Source of the DNA: a virus
Direction: 5' to 3' (one strand)
Length of the DNA stretch: 27,678 bases
IMG/VR virus record: IMGVR_UViG_3300032047_000105
Location: 1 to 27,678 of that record
Part shown: in pieces, positions 19,599-27,678 of the stretch
Numbering within the stretch: position 1 is the stretch's first letter
Layout: the number at the start of each line of letters is the position of its first letter
Notes under the pieces: generated by a model
Told to the model about the DNA's origin: nothing
Seen by the model: only the letters and a program-made list of their open reading frames with translations
The model's database searches: none
Made by a program: the position numbers and the translations under genes

Positions 19599-20750
19599 AT
19601 GGCTCTTACTAACTTTGCGTCTCTGACTTCAAACCAGCTGACCGCTTGGAGCAGAGACTTTTGGCAGGTTGCTCGCAACATGTCTTTCATTAATCAGTTC
19701 GCTGGAGCTGGTCAAAACGCGATGGTTCAGCGCATTACTGAACTAACTAAAAACGAGAAAGGTACTAAAGCAGTTATTACGCTACTAGCGGATATGACTG
19801 GAGACGGTATCACTGGTGACAATACTCTGGAAGGTAACGAAGAAGCGCTAAGAGCATACGACATAACTGTCGAGCTTGATCAGCTACGATTCGCAAATAG
19901 ACTTTCTGGTAGATTGGCTGACCAAAAATCCGTTGTTAACTTTAGAGAAAACTCTCGTGACGCACTTGCTTATGCAATGGCTGATCGTATGGACCAGTTG
20001 TCATTCTTGACTCTATCTGGTATCGCCTACACTCATAAAACCAATGGTGCTTTGAGAGCTACTTCAGGTACTAGTGGGCATGAGTTAGCCGACCTAGAGT
20101 ATGCCTCTGATGTATCTGCTCCTACTACTAATCGTCACAGACGATGGGACCAAGGTACCGCAACTATTGCAGCTGGTGATACAACTGCAGTTGTTGCAGC
20201 AGACACAATCACTTACAAAGCTCTTGTAGAGTTGAAAGCTTACGCTAAAGACAACTACATTCGGGGCTTACGTGGTGCTGGCAACGAAGAAGTGTTCCAT
20301 ATGTTTGTAACACCTCAACAAATGGCTGACCTGAAGTTGGATTCTGATTTCCTAGCGAACGTGCGAAATGCAGGTGTTCGAGGATCTAGCAACCAACTGT
20401 TTTCTGGTACTAGCTCGTTAATGGTTGATGGAATCATGGTTCATGAATTCCGTCACGTATTCAGCACGGAAGGCGCTACTTCTGGTACTTCTTCTAACGC
20501 TGGTGCGGCCGGTTATAAATGGGGTGCAAATGCCGATCTTAATGGCGCACGTGCTCTATTCTGTGGTGCCCAAGCTCTTGCGATGGCCGATATTGGTACT
20601 CCTGAGATTGTCGAAGATACTTTCGACTATCAGAACCAAGCCGGTATCTCCATTGGTAAGATCTTCGGTTTAAGGAAGCCCAAGTACAACAGTGACTACA
20701 ATGGATCTGTTGAAGACTTTGGTGTAATTGCATTCGATACAGCTCAGTAG
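19599..20750 (+). CDS. Major capsid protein (N4-gp56 family)
   Basis: The 383-residue protein follows the pattern of N4-gp56-type major capsid proteins: an opening SRDFWQVARNMSFINQFAGA, then ITLLADMTGDGITGDNTLEG with NEEALRAYDITVELDQLR, and DRMDQLSFLTLSGIAYTHK. These proteins have the HK97 fold and form the icosahedral shell. Position after the scaffold and before a small decoration-like protein agrees. AAGGAGG is placed 7 nt before the ATG, and the long structured leader suggests strong late expression. The adaptor and internal virion genes downstream make a podovirus-like particle likely. Confidence 0.93.
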   Translation: MALTNFASLTSNQLTAWSRDFWQVARNMSFINQFAGAGQNAMVQRITELTKNEKGTKAVITLLADMTGDGITGDNTLEGNEEALRAYDITVELDQLRFANRLSGRLADQKSVVNFRENSRDALAYAMADRMDQLSFLTLSGIAYTHKTNGALRATSGTSGHELADLEYASDVSAPTTNRHRRWDQGTATIAAGDTTAVVAADTITYKALVELKAYAKDNYIRGLRGAGNEEVFHMFVTPQQMADLKLDSDFLANVRNAGVRGSSNQLFSGTSSLMVDGIMVHEFRHVFSTEGATSGTSSNAGAAGYKWGANADLNGARALFCGAQALAMADIGTPEIVEDTFDYQNQAGISIGKIFGLRKPKYNSDYNGSVEDFGVIAFDTAQ

Positions 20751-20768
20751 GGCAAGGAGAATACATAA

Positions 20769-21212
20769 ATGGCTACTTTAACTTCTGGCGCAGTATCGGG
20801 TAACAGCTCGTTTAAACCTCATCCGCAAGGAAACGTAGGTGTACGACAAGCTACTTACACTGTAACTGCAGCCTTAGCAGGCTCCGATGTCGTACAAATG
20901 GTTGATGTTTTCGAAGGTGAAACTGTTGTTGGTATAGTACTTACTACTACTGACCTAGACACCAACGGATCCCCCGCCATTGTACTTGACGTTGGTTATG
21001 GCGGTGCAACCGCAGCTTTCATCGATGGTTCAACTATCGGTCAAGCAGGCGGAACTGCAAGCTCGTTTGCAATTGGTAACGCAACACACGGTTCAACTGC
21101 AACCGCACCTGTTGCTTTTACTGCTGACGATACGATTGATGTACTTGTTCAGACAGCCCCAGGAACTGGTGCTACTAGCGGTACTATCACTTTATACGCC
21201 TTTATAGCGTAA
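20769..21212 (+). CDS. Capsid decoration or minor head protein
   Basis: The 147-residue protein is rich in Thr, Ala, Gly and Val, with alternating strand patterns (YTVTAALAGSDVVQMVDVF, GTITLYAFIA) and almost no basic residues after residue 30. A small beta-rich product directly after the major capsid gene and before a strong terminator is typical of decoration or head-stabilising proteins. AAGGAG precedes the ATG. No specific family is recognised. Confidence 0.68.
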   Translation: MATLTSGAVSGNSSFKPHPQGNVGVRQATYTVTAALAGSDVVQMVDVFEGETVVGIVLTTTDLDTNGSPAIVLDVGYGGATAAFIDGSTIGQAGGTASSFAIGNATHGSTATAPVAFTADDTIDVLVQTAPGTGATSGTITLYAFIA

Positions 21213-21219
21213 AGCTAAT

Positions 21220-21244
21220 GCCCCCTCTTCGGAGGGGGCTTTTT
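21220..21244 (+). terminator. Rho-independent terminator after the capsid genes
   Basis: GCCCCCTC (21220-21227) pairs with GAGGGGGC (21232-21239) around a TTCG loop, the very stable UUCG tetraloop closed by C-G. A run of five T (21240-21244) follows. It lies 7 nt after the decoration gene stop and would set capsid mRNA levels above those of the downstream tail genes. Confidence 0.95.
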
Positions 21245-21260
21245 ATACGAGGTATAAAGA

Positions 21261-21767
21261 ATGTCAGGAATTAGAAGACGTAGAAGAGACCGTAAGGTCA
21301 AAACACAAACAACAGCTGAACGTAAGAGAGGGGGCAATAGTCCTTCAGCTCGACGGGCGGCAGCGAAAGCAAATGTAAGAGTAAGACCTACAGCGTCCGG
21401 GTTTACTAAAGTTGATAGAACACCTAAAACTAAAGTTACATCTCCTACAACTAAACCCAAAATAACTCAGGCTTCTCCAAGTGAATTGCGTGGGAATAAA
21501 AAAGTTACTACTACACAAACTACTGGGAAGGCGAAGAAGACGGATTCTATTCCTAAAAGGCCAAAGGTAACTGGTAAAGGAAGCAGAAATGTTTCGAGGA
21601 CTGGTGCTACAACCGGTAAAAGAACTTTGGCTAACGTAACACGTGAGCAACTAAAGAAAGCTGGTCTAACTGGTGGTCCAAAAGGCCTACGTAAATATCT
21701 TAATTTTATGGATAAAAACGGCAGAAGACCAACAGCAAAAGACTTTAGACCTAAGCCCCAACGCTAA
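21261..21767 (+). CDS. Very basic low-complexity protein
   Basis: The 168-residue protein starts MSGIRRRRRDRKVKTQTTAE and stays rich in Lys, Arg, Thr and Pro through about residue 120, with repeated TKxK-type stretches (TKVTSPTTKPKITQ, KRPKVTGKGSRN). It ends with a more ordered segment, VTREQLKKAGLTGGPKGLRK followed by YLNFMDKNGRRPTAKDF. The first part resembles histone H1-like tails and would bind DNA or RNA. In a virion operon it may be packaged with the genome or bind DNA at the portal. GAGG lies 10 nt before the ATG, right after the terminator. It is unassigned. Confidence 0.7.
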   Translation: MSGIRRRRRDRKVKTQTTAERKRGGNSPSARRAAAKANVRVRPTASGFTKVDRTPKTKVTSPTTKPKITQASPSELRGNKKVTTTQTTGKAKKTDSIPKRPKVTGKGSRNVSRTGATTGKRTLANVTREQLKKAGLTGGPKGLRKYLNFMDKNGRRPTAKDFRPKPQR

Positions 21768-21778
21768 GGAGTATTAAT

Positions 21779-21934
21779 ATGCCTGACGGAAAAGGAACTT
21801 ACGGGACTCAGGTGGGTAGACCGCCGAAGAAGCCGAAGAAGCCAAAAGGAACAAAGGGCGGTTTTGGTAACAAAGTACAGTCCCCCTACCCAACACCTGC
21901 AGCAGCTAAAAAAATGATAAAGGAGACCTATTAA
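21779..21934 (+). CDS. Small basic protein, 51 residues
   Basis: AAGGAG precedes the ATG at 21779 by 8 nt. The product begins MPDGKGTYGTQVGRPPKKPK, goes on with KPKGTKGGFGNKVQ and ends AAKKMIKETY. It carries a Pro-Lys repeat and an AT-hook-like GRPPKKPKK. It lies between two supported genes and ends 2 nt before the next start. It is probably a virion or DNA-binding accessory with the preceding basic protein. Confidence 0.65.
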   Translation: MPDGKGTYGTQVGRPPKKPKKPKGTKGGFGNKVQSPYPTPAAAKKMIKETY

Positions 21935-21936
21935 TC

Positions 21937-22350
21937 ATGAAGATTGTTTCTGACACGGAAGTTAGAATAGCCACATTAAGTGGCGCGGTTGTTTTATTAC
22001 ATCCAGGACAAGAACGAGAAGTCTCGGATGAGATTGGATTACTTGCGGTGCAGATGGGCGCAACAGCCTTATCTGGTTCATCCGTACCCGACGAACAACC
22101 AGTTGAGGACGAGGTTGAAATCGAAGTAGAAGAGGAAGTAGTAGAAGAGGTCGAGGAAGAACTTGATCCTAAACCACTTAACCCCCGTGAAGGCTTAGTT
22201 GAAGCTTTTATTGAAATAATTAATGCGGGTGATCCAGACGACTTTAAAGCTGACGGCGGCGTAAAAGCAGCTGTTATAAACAAGAAAATGGGGGATACGA
22301 TTCCTTCTGAAGAGCGTGAAGCTGCTTGGCAAGAAGCCTTAAATAGATAG
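21937..22350 (+). CDS. Acidic virion-associated hypothetical protein
   Basis: The 137-residue protein starts with an ordered beta-like domain (MKIVSDTEVRIATLSGAVVL, PGQEREVSDEIGLLAVQMGA). Next is a Glu/Val linker (EDEVEIEVEEEVVEEVEEE) and then a helical C-terminal domain with GLVEAFIEIINAGDPDDF and ERE..WQEAL. I recall similar openings in proteins just downstream of the capsid gene in other phages, of unknown function. AAGGAGACC precedes the ATG. Confidence 0.68.
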   Translation: MKIVSDTEVRIATLSGAVVLLHPGQEREVSDEIGLLAVQMGATALSGSSVPDEQPVEDEVEIEVEEEVVEEVEEELDPKPLNPREGLVEAFIEIINAGDPDDFKADGGVKAAVINKKMGDTIPSEEREAAWQEALNR

Positions 22351-22359
22351 AGGTTTGAT

Positions 22360-23079
22360 ATGACTGTAACCGTACAAAGCGTCTTAGATCGTGTACAGGC
22401 GACGTTGCAGGATACTACTGGAATACGGTGGCCTGTTGTCGGTGAGTTGGTTTTATTCGTAAACGATGCTCAAAGAGAAATCGCATTATTAAAGCCTGAC
22501 GCAAGTGCCACAACTGCTAATGTGCAGTTAGTGACGGGTACTCGGCAGACTATACCAACTGCAGGTAATCGGCTCTTAGCATTAGTTAGAAATATGTCTG
22601 ATGCTTCTGGGGGCGCTACGGGCGGTAGAGCGATTAGGTTGGTTTCTGGTGAGGTGTTAGATTCCCAAACTCCTAACTGGCATAGCGCTAGTGCGTCAGC
22701 TGGTACAGATGCAGCACATACTACTGTTGTTAAACATTACGTTTACGATGAGCAGAATCCTCGTGCTTTTTACGTTTATCCAGGTGTTGCGGGTAATGCA
22801 TACGCTGAGATAATTTACTCAGCGAACCCTTCTACAGTTGCACAGAATGGGAATTTAGACGTTCCTGATATTTTTGCCAACGCAGTTATGGACTATGTTC
22901 TATTTAGAGCCTATACCAAGGACGCTGAGTTTGCAGGCAACGCTGCAAGAGCGGGTACGCATTATAATCTTTTTGTTAACTCAATTACGGGTAAGGCTCA
23001 GATTGATATAGTTACATCACCGAACTCTGACATGGTTAATAATATCACTTTGCCTTCTCAACAAGCCCAAATGAGGTAA
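22360..23079 (+). CDS. Head-tail adaptor (DUF6682-like)
   Basis: The 239-residue protein has the pattern of phage adaptor proteins now grouped as DUF6682: VQSVLDRVQATLQDTTGIRW, then LVLFVNDAQREIALLKPDAS, later YVYDEQNPRAFYVYPG and AEIIYSANPSTV, and a C-terminal helix FANAVMDYVLFRAYTKDAEF. Adaptors of this kind form a ring beneath the portal and link it to the tail. Position after the capsid genes agrees. AGAGG lies 7 nt upstream of the ATG. Confidence 0.82.
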   Translation: MTVTVQSVLDRVQATLQDTTGIRWPVVGELVLFVNDAQREIALLKPDASATTANVQLVTGTRQTIPTAGNRLLALVRNMSDASGGATGGRAIRLVSGEVLDSQTPNWHSASASAGTDAAHTTVVKHYVYDEQNPRAFYVYPGVAGNAYAEIIYSANPSTVAQNGNLDVPDIFANAVMDYVLFRAYTKDAEFAGNAARAGTHYNLFVNSITGKAQIDIVTSPNSDMVNNITLPSQQAQMR

Positions 23080-23086
23080 TTGTATA

Positions 23087-23767
23087 ATGGCTTCCTATGA
23101 GTCGTTACTCCCTCAAATCATACCAGTGGTCCCCGGTTGTACGGATACGCTTATTGAGCAGAACATCCGTGCCGCTGTAATAGAACTGTGTGAGAAAACT
23201 GAGGTATACCAACAGGAATTAGACCCTGTTACTACGGTAAAAAATATATTTGAATATGATTTAGAACCCCCTTCTGGTACGTCTGTGCATAAAATTATAT
23301 GGATGACGTATGATGGGGAAGATTTAGAAGCTATTACGAATGCGTTGTTAGAACAACGTAAACCTAAATGGCGGCAAGCCGGGTACGAAAGTAGACCAGA
23401 GTATTTTGTAAAGCAGTCTCCCTCGCTATTTTATGTATCACCTGTTCCGAATGAGACAAAAGCATCTTCATTGTTGCTTAGGGTTGCGTTAAAACCCACT
23501 CATACATCGAGTTCGTGCAGTGATGATATAATGAATGATTACAGAGACACTATAATCAACGGTACTATTTTTAGGTTATTAAGACTTCCAGGTAGGGAGT
23601 GGACGGATTACGCGGGAGCGCAGGTTTATGCGTCGTTGTTTGCGGAAGGGTTAGGGGAAGCGGAAAAACGTGGAAGGCAAACAGCATCAAGAGTAGCTAG
23701 AAAGGTGAGGTACAGTGGAACAGGTCCAAGTTATAGACTTACACGAACAAAGTATTCAAAACGATGA
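23087..23767 (+). CDS. Virion structural protein (connector or tail tube-like)
   Basis: The 226-residue protein opens with helix-rich segments (LLPQIIPVVPGCTDTLIEQN, RAAVIELCEKTEVYQQELD), has a beta middle (VHKIIWMTYDGEDLEAI, YVSPVPNETKASSLLLRV) and ends in a basic tail (RGRQTASRVARKVRYSGTG). This resembles connector or tail proteins that follow the adaptor in related phages, but I cannot name the family. The end overlaps the next gene by 53 nt in another frame. GAGG lies upstream of the ATG. Confidence 0.7.
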   Translation: MASYESLLPQIIPVVPGCTDTLIEQNIRAAVIELCEKTEVYQQELDPVTTVKNIFEYDLEPPSGTSVHKIIWMTYDGEDLEAITNALLEQRKPKWRQAGYESRPEYFVKQSPSLFYVSPVPNETKASSLLLRVALKPTHTSSSCSDDIMNDYRDTIINGTIFRLLRLPGREWTDYAGAQVYASLFAEGLGEAEKRGRQTASRVARKVRYSGTGPSYRLTRTKYSKR

Positions 23768-24176
23768 AGGAACGACTGAACCAGTTATTGGTGATATTCG
23801 TGAAGACTGGGATAGCGTTCGTCCTTGTCTGCAACTTTTGTTGGCGGATTGCCAGAACTTATCTTTCCGAGTGGAAGACGTCTATGCAGAAGTGGTTGCG
23901 GGGCAAGCCGTTTATTGGAAAGCTCCTGAAGGATTTGTGGTATCGACTACAGAGGTTGACCAGTTCACTAACCGAAAGACTTTCTTAATCTGGATAGCAT
24001 GGGCACATGAGCAAGGTAATAAGAATATGTTGAAGTACTATCCGTTTTTTAAATCTGTTGCTAAGCATTTAGGTATGGAGGCTTTAGAAGTACGCACTCC
24101 TCATAATGCGGTTGAACATATTTTATTAGATGCGGGTTGGAAATTAGACACCGTTGTTTATCGACTTGAGGTATAG
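23715..24176 (+). CDS. GNAT-like phage protein (T7 gp13-like position)
   Basis: The 153-residue protein starts at a GTG (GAGG 4 nt upstream) inside the end of the previous gene. It reads like a reduced acetyltransferase fold: SVRPCLQLLLADCQNLSFRV, then a strand block VYWKAPEGFVVST, NRKTFLIWIAWA, a helix YYPFFKSVAKHLGMEALEV and the closing EHILLDAGWKLDTVVYRLEV. Podoviruses often carry such a GNAT-like protein, for example near the T7 gp13 locus, as an inessential or structural factor. Activity is doubtful because the usual acetyl-CoA loop (Q/RxxGxG/A) is not visible. Confidence 0.55.
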   Translation: MEQVQVIDLHEQSIQNDEGTTEPVIGDIREDWDSVRPCLQLLLADCQNLSFRVEDVYAEVVAGQAVYWKAPEGFVVSTTEVDQFTNRKTFLIWIAWAHEQGNKNMLKYYPFFKSVAKHLGMEALEVRTPHNAVEHILLDAGWKLDTVVYRLEV

Positions 24177-24178
24177 AG

Positions 24179-24757
24179 ATGGGTTCAAAACCAAAAAAAC
24201 AAGACTATGAAGCTTCTGAAGAAGAAAAGGTTTCTGCATCTGTTGCTAAAGCTAACTATGATTTTTTTAAACAAAACTATGCGCCTTTGCTTAAAGACAT
24301 GCGGGACCAAAGTATGTCTGATGATAATAGAAGGGCCTTACGAGGTAGGGCTAGTGCAGATACGATGCAAGCTTTAACGTCTGAGCCTACTTATATGAAG
24401 ACGCAAAATGTGGAAGGAACGGGGGATCTTTCACAGGCTCTTGGAGGTCAATTAGGAGTAGCCGATAAAAGTGCTTTGGGTATAAAGAACAAAGCCGCTT
24501 CAAATGTGTTGGGAGTTGCTAGAGGTCAAGCTGCAGATGCGGCCTCAGGTATGGCCAAAGCCTCAAGGTTAGCTACTAGTGACGCCTTAACTCGTGCTCG
24601 AAATAAACTAGCGGTTAAGAATGCTAGAAATGCGGCAATTGGAAAGGTGGCGGGGGCTACGATTGGTGGAGCTTTTGAAAAGTTTGCTCCAGACTCAAAC
24701 TTAGGGAAGTTTAGCAAGGAATTTTTTGAGGCATTACCTTCTCAAGTTGGGGGGTAG
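24179..24757 (+). CDS. Internal virion protein-like (helical, Ala-rich)
   Basis: The 192-residue protein has a charged helical first half (YEASEEEKVSASVAKANYDF) and an Ala-, Gly- and Lys-rich second half with NAAIGKVAGATIGGAFEKFA, which could be an amphipathic or membrane-active helix. Proteins of this kind before larger internal proteins match the T7 gp14 position; those are ejected with the DNA and form a conduit across the envelope. The match is by position and composition. GAGG lies 8 nt upstream of the ATG. Confidence 0.55.
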   Translation: MGSKPKKQDYEASEEEKVSASVAKANYDFFKQNYAPLLKDMRDQSMSDDNRRALRGRASADTMQALTSEPTYMKTQNVEGTGDLSQALGGQLGVADKSALGIKNKAASNVLGVARGQAADAASGMAKASRLATSDALTRARNKLAVKNARNAAIGKVAGATIGGAFEKFAPDSNLGKFSKEFFEALPSQVGG

Positions 24758-24767
24758 GGGATAAAGT

Positions 24768-25361
24768 ATGGAGCGTTATTTTGATGTAAGAGGAAGGCTG
24801 GGGGAAGCGGCGTACGCTGGCCAGCAAACAAATGCTGGGTTACCTGTTGTTTCTGATCCTCAGAAAACATTTGCCGGTATAACTCGGGGCGAATACGAGG
24901 ACTATGTTAAAGATTATCGTGACTTTGAACTGAAGCAGATTGAAAGAGCTACTACTGATACTTCACTGATAGACTCAGCAAGAGAGGATTCTAAGGTAGC
25001 CGGGCGTATTGCAGGAGAGGTTGCGGGGAGAAATGTGAGTCGTTACGGTGCTCAGTTAACCCCTGCTCAATTGCAGCAACAGCAAAGAGGATTACAACGT
25101 GCTACTACGTTAGGTTCTATACAGTCGTTGAGCGATTCTAGGATCGCCCAACGTGAAGCTAATCAAGCCCTTTTATCGGATCTTATTAACATTGGGCAGG
25201 ATTTAAATAGATCTTCTCAAAGTCAGCTTGGCAATGCAGCAGCAGATGCGTCTGCTCGTAAACAGGCTTACGATAGTGCTAAAGCACAATCTAAAGCCCA
25301 AACATATTCAACAGCTGGATCGTTGGCATCAGCTGCCATCATTGCAGCGTTTTTGGTATAG
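24768..25361 (+). CDS. Internal virion protein (T7 gp14-like candidate)
   Basis: The 197-residue protein is mostly helical, Ala-, Gln- and Ser-rich, with a long middle such as LTPAQLQQQQRGLQRATTLG and NQALLSDLINIGQDLNRSSQ, and ends in a hydrophobic tail (TAGSLASAAIIAAFLV). A helical Gln/Ala-rich protein with a hydrophobic end placed before a very large protein is typical of the ejection proteins of podoviruses. Family assignment is by composition and order only. GGGG lies upstream of the ATG. Confidence 0.58.
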   Translation: MERYFDVRGRLGEAAYAGQQTNAGLPVVSDPQKTFAGITRGEYEDYVKDYRDFELKQIERATTDTSLIDSAREDSKVAGRIAGEVAGRNVSRYGAQLTPAQLQQQQRGLQRATTLGSIQSLSDSRIAQREANQALLSDLINIGQDLNRSSQSQLGNAAADASARKQAYDSAKAQSKAQTYSTAGSLASAAIIAAFLV

Positions 25362-25370
25362 GTAACTGTT

Positions 25371-27678
25371 ATGGGATTACTTGAAGGGTTTGCTGGAGGG
25401 CTTGGAGGATTCCAAAGAGCTAGAGCTAGGCGAGATCAAGAGGACTACAACCAAAAACGTATAGGCCTACTTGAGAATGAAGATAAGCGTGCGCAAGCCG
25501 ACTTTGACCGAGAGCAAAAACAACGGGGGTTAAATAAGCTATATACAGCAGGCCGTGATAATGAATGGATTATGCAGGGTGCAGGTAAAGGCGGAAAAGA
25601 CGGCATAGGGTTAACAGATAAATTAAAGCAATCTATGACAGAGGCAGGTAGTAACGCACAAAGATTTGCACTTGCTAACATCAATGCAGGAGGAGCTAGT
25701 AAGTTTCCTCCAGGCTTTAAAGTTACAGTTATAGAATCTAAAGGTACAAACGAAGACGGTGAAGAAGTCTTTGCAGCCCGTGGTAACTATAACGGAGACC
25801 CCGAACAATTTGGCGCACTTACTGTAACTGGAAGTAATGACCCTGATGCCGAGACAAAATTGTTTACGAGAGATGAGTTGTTTGAGCAAACTCAGCAGGC
25901 TTTTCGTACTACAGATGGCGGGGTTTTGTATGGACAGACTTTAATTGATTTGCATGATCGTCGAAACAATGTCGATCTCATCAACGCATATAATACCGAT
26001 CAGCTTGCGGATAAAGCATTAGAAGTAGGGGGTCCAGAGCTACAGCGAGAAGTCACAGGCGTTATTGCTTCAGCGACCGACCCTAAAGACAAAGCTGAAG
26101 CGATAGGAAAGCTAGCTGACGACTTACAGGTAGACCTTACATCTGAAGTGCCGAAGCAAGAGCAAGGTGTAAGTCAATCTACAATAGATGCCTATGATGA
26201 TTTTGCTTCGGGTGGGGCATCAAGTCCTGCTCCTAATTTAGCAACTCCTCCCAGTGATAATAAAAAGCCTGTAATGGAAAGCCCCGTGACGACGGTATCA
26301 CAGACTTCTACAGGCCGTGTTGCAGCTGACCAGCTGGTTACTGAGGGGGATAAACGCCTACAAGCAGCTATGGACGAGTATCGTGAGAGAACTGGGTCTG
26401 AGATGCCCCCAGAGATGATTGAAAAATTTGTAGAGGATGATATTGCTCCTGCCCCAATAGGGCAGGCCCAACCACCTGCTTCACAGTCTGCGGTAGATAC
26501 ACAAGATTTAACTGAGGTTGCAAGGCTAGAAGACGAGTTAGCTTCGATAGAAGCTCGTAAAACAAGTAATAGTCCAGCTAATGTGGCAGCAGCAGAGAGA
26601 AAACGAGAAGAAATAGCCGCTGCAAAAGAGCAAGCATCACCAAGATCAAATCGTCCTATGCCAGCTCGCGGGGCGGCGGAATTTAATCGTCAACTTGATG
26701 AAGGGGACTTAACTCTAAAACCTCAACCCGAATCTAATTTTAAAGAGAATGTTCAAAGTTTTGTAGATAGTGTATTTCCTAAAGGTATACCCGATACACG
26801 ATCAGCGGAGTACCAACAGTCAGTTGAATCTGGTGAAGCTATGCCTCCTGTAGTAGAAGAAAAAGCGGCTCCTGCTCTCGAAGGAAAATCCGTTAAGCAG
26901 ATTGATGACGATCTTGATAACGAGAGAATACCAGAGCTTAAAGATCCTGAAGTTGTACAAGCTGCAGCAGAAGATCTTAGAAAAGAAGGCGTAGAAACCG
27001 TTGCTGACTTAGCTAAATTGTCACGGCGTAAGCAATTATTGGCTTATGCCATGATTGTTGCTTCTACTCCGAATGATGGTAATAGAGTAAATGTACGTAA
27101 CCAGTTAATAAATGTTTTAGAGACGGGGCTTTCAGATCGTGGTAAATCAGTTGTGGATGCACAGAAAGCCGATACTGCTGCTAGAAGGCTTTATTTTGAT
27201 GCGCAAGTACGCAATGACAATTTACGGAAAGAAGGATGGGATGCAGCGGCAACTGCAAATGAAGAGTTAATAAATGCCATGTACAAAAATGAGGACGGGG
27301 ATATAGTTCCTGCACAGCTTACTAAGGCTAAAGCAAATGAAGTTGCAAACACCTTGTTTCCTAAAGTTCTTACGCAATGGGCGGGATTTTTGGATAGGGG
27401 TAATATCGCAGCTGCAGAAGCCCTTAGACCGCAACTTAACGCTGGTATAAGTTTTGTTGTGCAAAGTCTCGTGAAAGATGGTGAGGAAACACTATTAGAT
27501 TCTTTCCTTACTTGGTTTAACCCTGATCCTCAAGGTCAGTTTAACGGAGACCTTTCTAATATCTTCCTTGCAGATGTGAAGAAAAACCAAGATGGGGAAA
27601 TAATTGGCGGGGAGCTTGTGTATGTTGAACGCAATCAAGAAACAGGTAACCGCCTAGATATTTCACAGTTGCAAGCCA
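25371..27678 (+). CDS. Large internal virion/ejection protein (runs off window end)
   Basis: The ATG at 25371 opens a frame of 769 codons that reaches the right edge without a stop, so the gene is partial. The product starts MGLLEGFAGGLGGFQRARAR, then a charged helix (RRDQEDYNQKRIGLLENED). It continues with long polar stretches rich in Asp, Glu, Ala, Pro and Gln, and ordered segments such as SRRKQLLAYAMIVASTPNDG and DSFLTWFNPDPQGQFNGD. Size, glycine-rich opening and position after the two smaller Ala-rich proteins suggest an internal core protein comparable to T7 gp15 or gp16. No lytic transglycosylase motif is visible in the part shown. The ribosome site AGGT is modest. Confidence 0.65.
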   Translation, partial: MGLLEGFAGGLGGFQRARARRDQEDYNQKRIGLLENEDKRAQADFDREQKQRGLNKLYTAGRDNEWIMQGAGKGGKDGIGLTDKLKQSMTEAGSNAQRFALANINAGGASKFPPGFKVTVIESKGTNEDGEEVFAARGNYNGDPEQFGALTVTGSNDPDAETKLFTRDELFEQTQQAFRTTDGGVLYGQTLIDLHDRRNNVDLINAYNTDQLADKALEVGGPELQREVTGVIASATDPKDKAEAIGKLADDLQVDLTSEVPKQEQGVSQSTIDAYDDFASGGASSPAPNLATPPSDNKKPVMESPVTTVSQTSTGRVAADQLVTEGDKRLQAAMDEYRERTGSEMPPEMIEKFVEDDIAPAPIGQAQPPASQSAVDTQDLTEVARLEDELASIEARKTSNSPANVAAAERKREEIAAAKEQASPRSNRPMPARGAAEFNRQLDEGDLTLKPQPESNFKENVQSFVDSVFPKGIPDTRSAEYQQSVESGEAMPPVVEEKAAPALEGKSVKQIDDDLDNERIPELKDPEVVQAAAEDLRKEGVETVADLAKLSRRKQLLAYAMIVASTPNDGNRVNVRNQLINVLETGLSDRGKSVVDAQKADTAARRLYFDAQVRNDNLRKEGWDAAATANEELINAMYKNEDGDIVPAQLTKAKANEVANTLFPKVLTQWAGFLDRGNIAAAEALRPQLNAGISFVVQSLVKDGEETLLDSFLTWFNPDPQGQFNGDLSNIFLADVKKNQDGEIIGGELVYVERNQETGNRLDISQLQA

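Overview
The window looks like roughly half of the genome of a lytic, podovirus-like tailed bacteriophage. The evidence is a large terminase with ATPase and nuclease motifs, a P22-type portal, an acidic scaffold, an N4-gp56-type major capsid protein, a DUF6682-like head-tail adaptor and probable T7 gp14-like internal virion proteins. A family A DNA polymerase with a proofreading domain lies on the other arm. I see no integrase, repressor, transposase, tRNA or CRISPR array. The host cannot be read from the sequence. A phage CsrA homologue fits a bacterial host that uses the Csr system, and the EF-hand membrane protein and general layout recall phages from aquatic environments; both are inferences.

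Layout. Positions 1-11488 are transcribed leftward (minus strand) and hold early, replication and takeover genes. Positions 11851-27678 are transcribed rightward and hold packaging and virion genes. The two arms diverge from an AT-rich intergenic region at about 11489-11850. The minus arm splits into three units. Unit one (11488 to 10717) holds three small proteins and ends at a terminator near 10684-10707. A 440-bp non-coding region follows, carrying about twelve copies of a 9-bp repeat and a 21-bp near-perfect inverted repeat around an AT-rich core; it is a candidate origin or master operator. Unit two (10275 to 8437) holds small basic, membrane and acidic proteins and ends at a terminator at 8383-8423. 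Unit three starts downstream of two tandem 20-bp repeats (8290-8328) and runs to the window start: small unknown proteins, a ubiquitin-like conjugation cassette, a zinc-ribbon protein, DNA polymerase, CsrA and an AEP-like primase cut by the window edge.

The most striking content is the cassette at 3651-6638. In transcription order it encodes a beta-grasp ubiquitin-like protein (Ubl), a ThiF/E1-like adenylating enzyme, a JAB/JAMM metallopeptidase and an E2-like protein. The E2-like protein has an HPH motif and a cysteine at exactly the spacing of the HPN and catalytic cysteine of eukaryotic E2s. E1, JAB and E2 overlap by a few bases; the Ubl gene is separated from E1 by a 206-nt leader rich in predicted stem-loops. 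Together this looks like a complete phage-encoded ubiquitin-like modification system in the replication operon.

The plus arm follows the usual morphogenesis order: a small unknown protein, terS, terL, an unknown protein, portal and scaffold. Then come five small genes, among them an EF-hand protein with two membrane segments and a DUF1289 protein. A leader with three hairpin-plus-TAAAAACC modules precedes the major capsid gene, a decoration-like protein and a strong UUCG-loop terminator. After that come a very basic protein, small proteins, the head-tail adaptor, tail or virion proteins, and a large internal virion protein gene running off the right edge.
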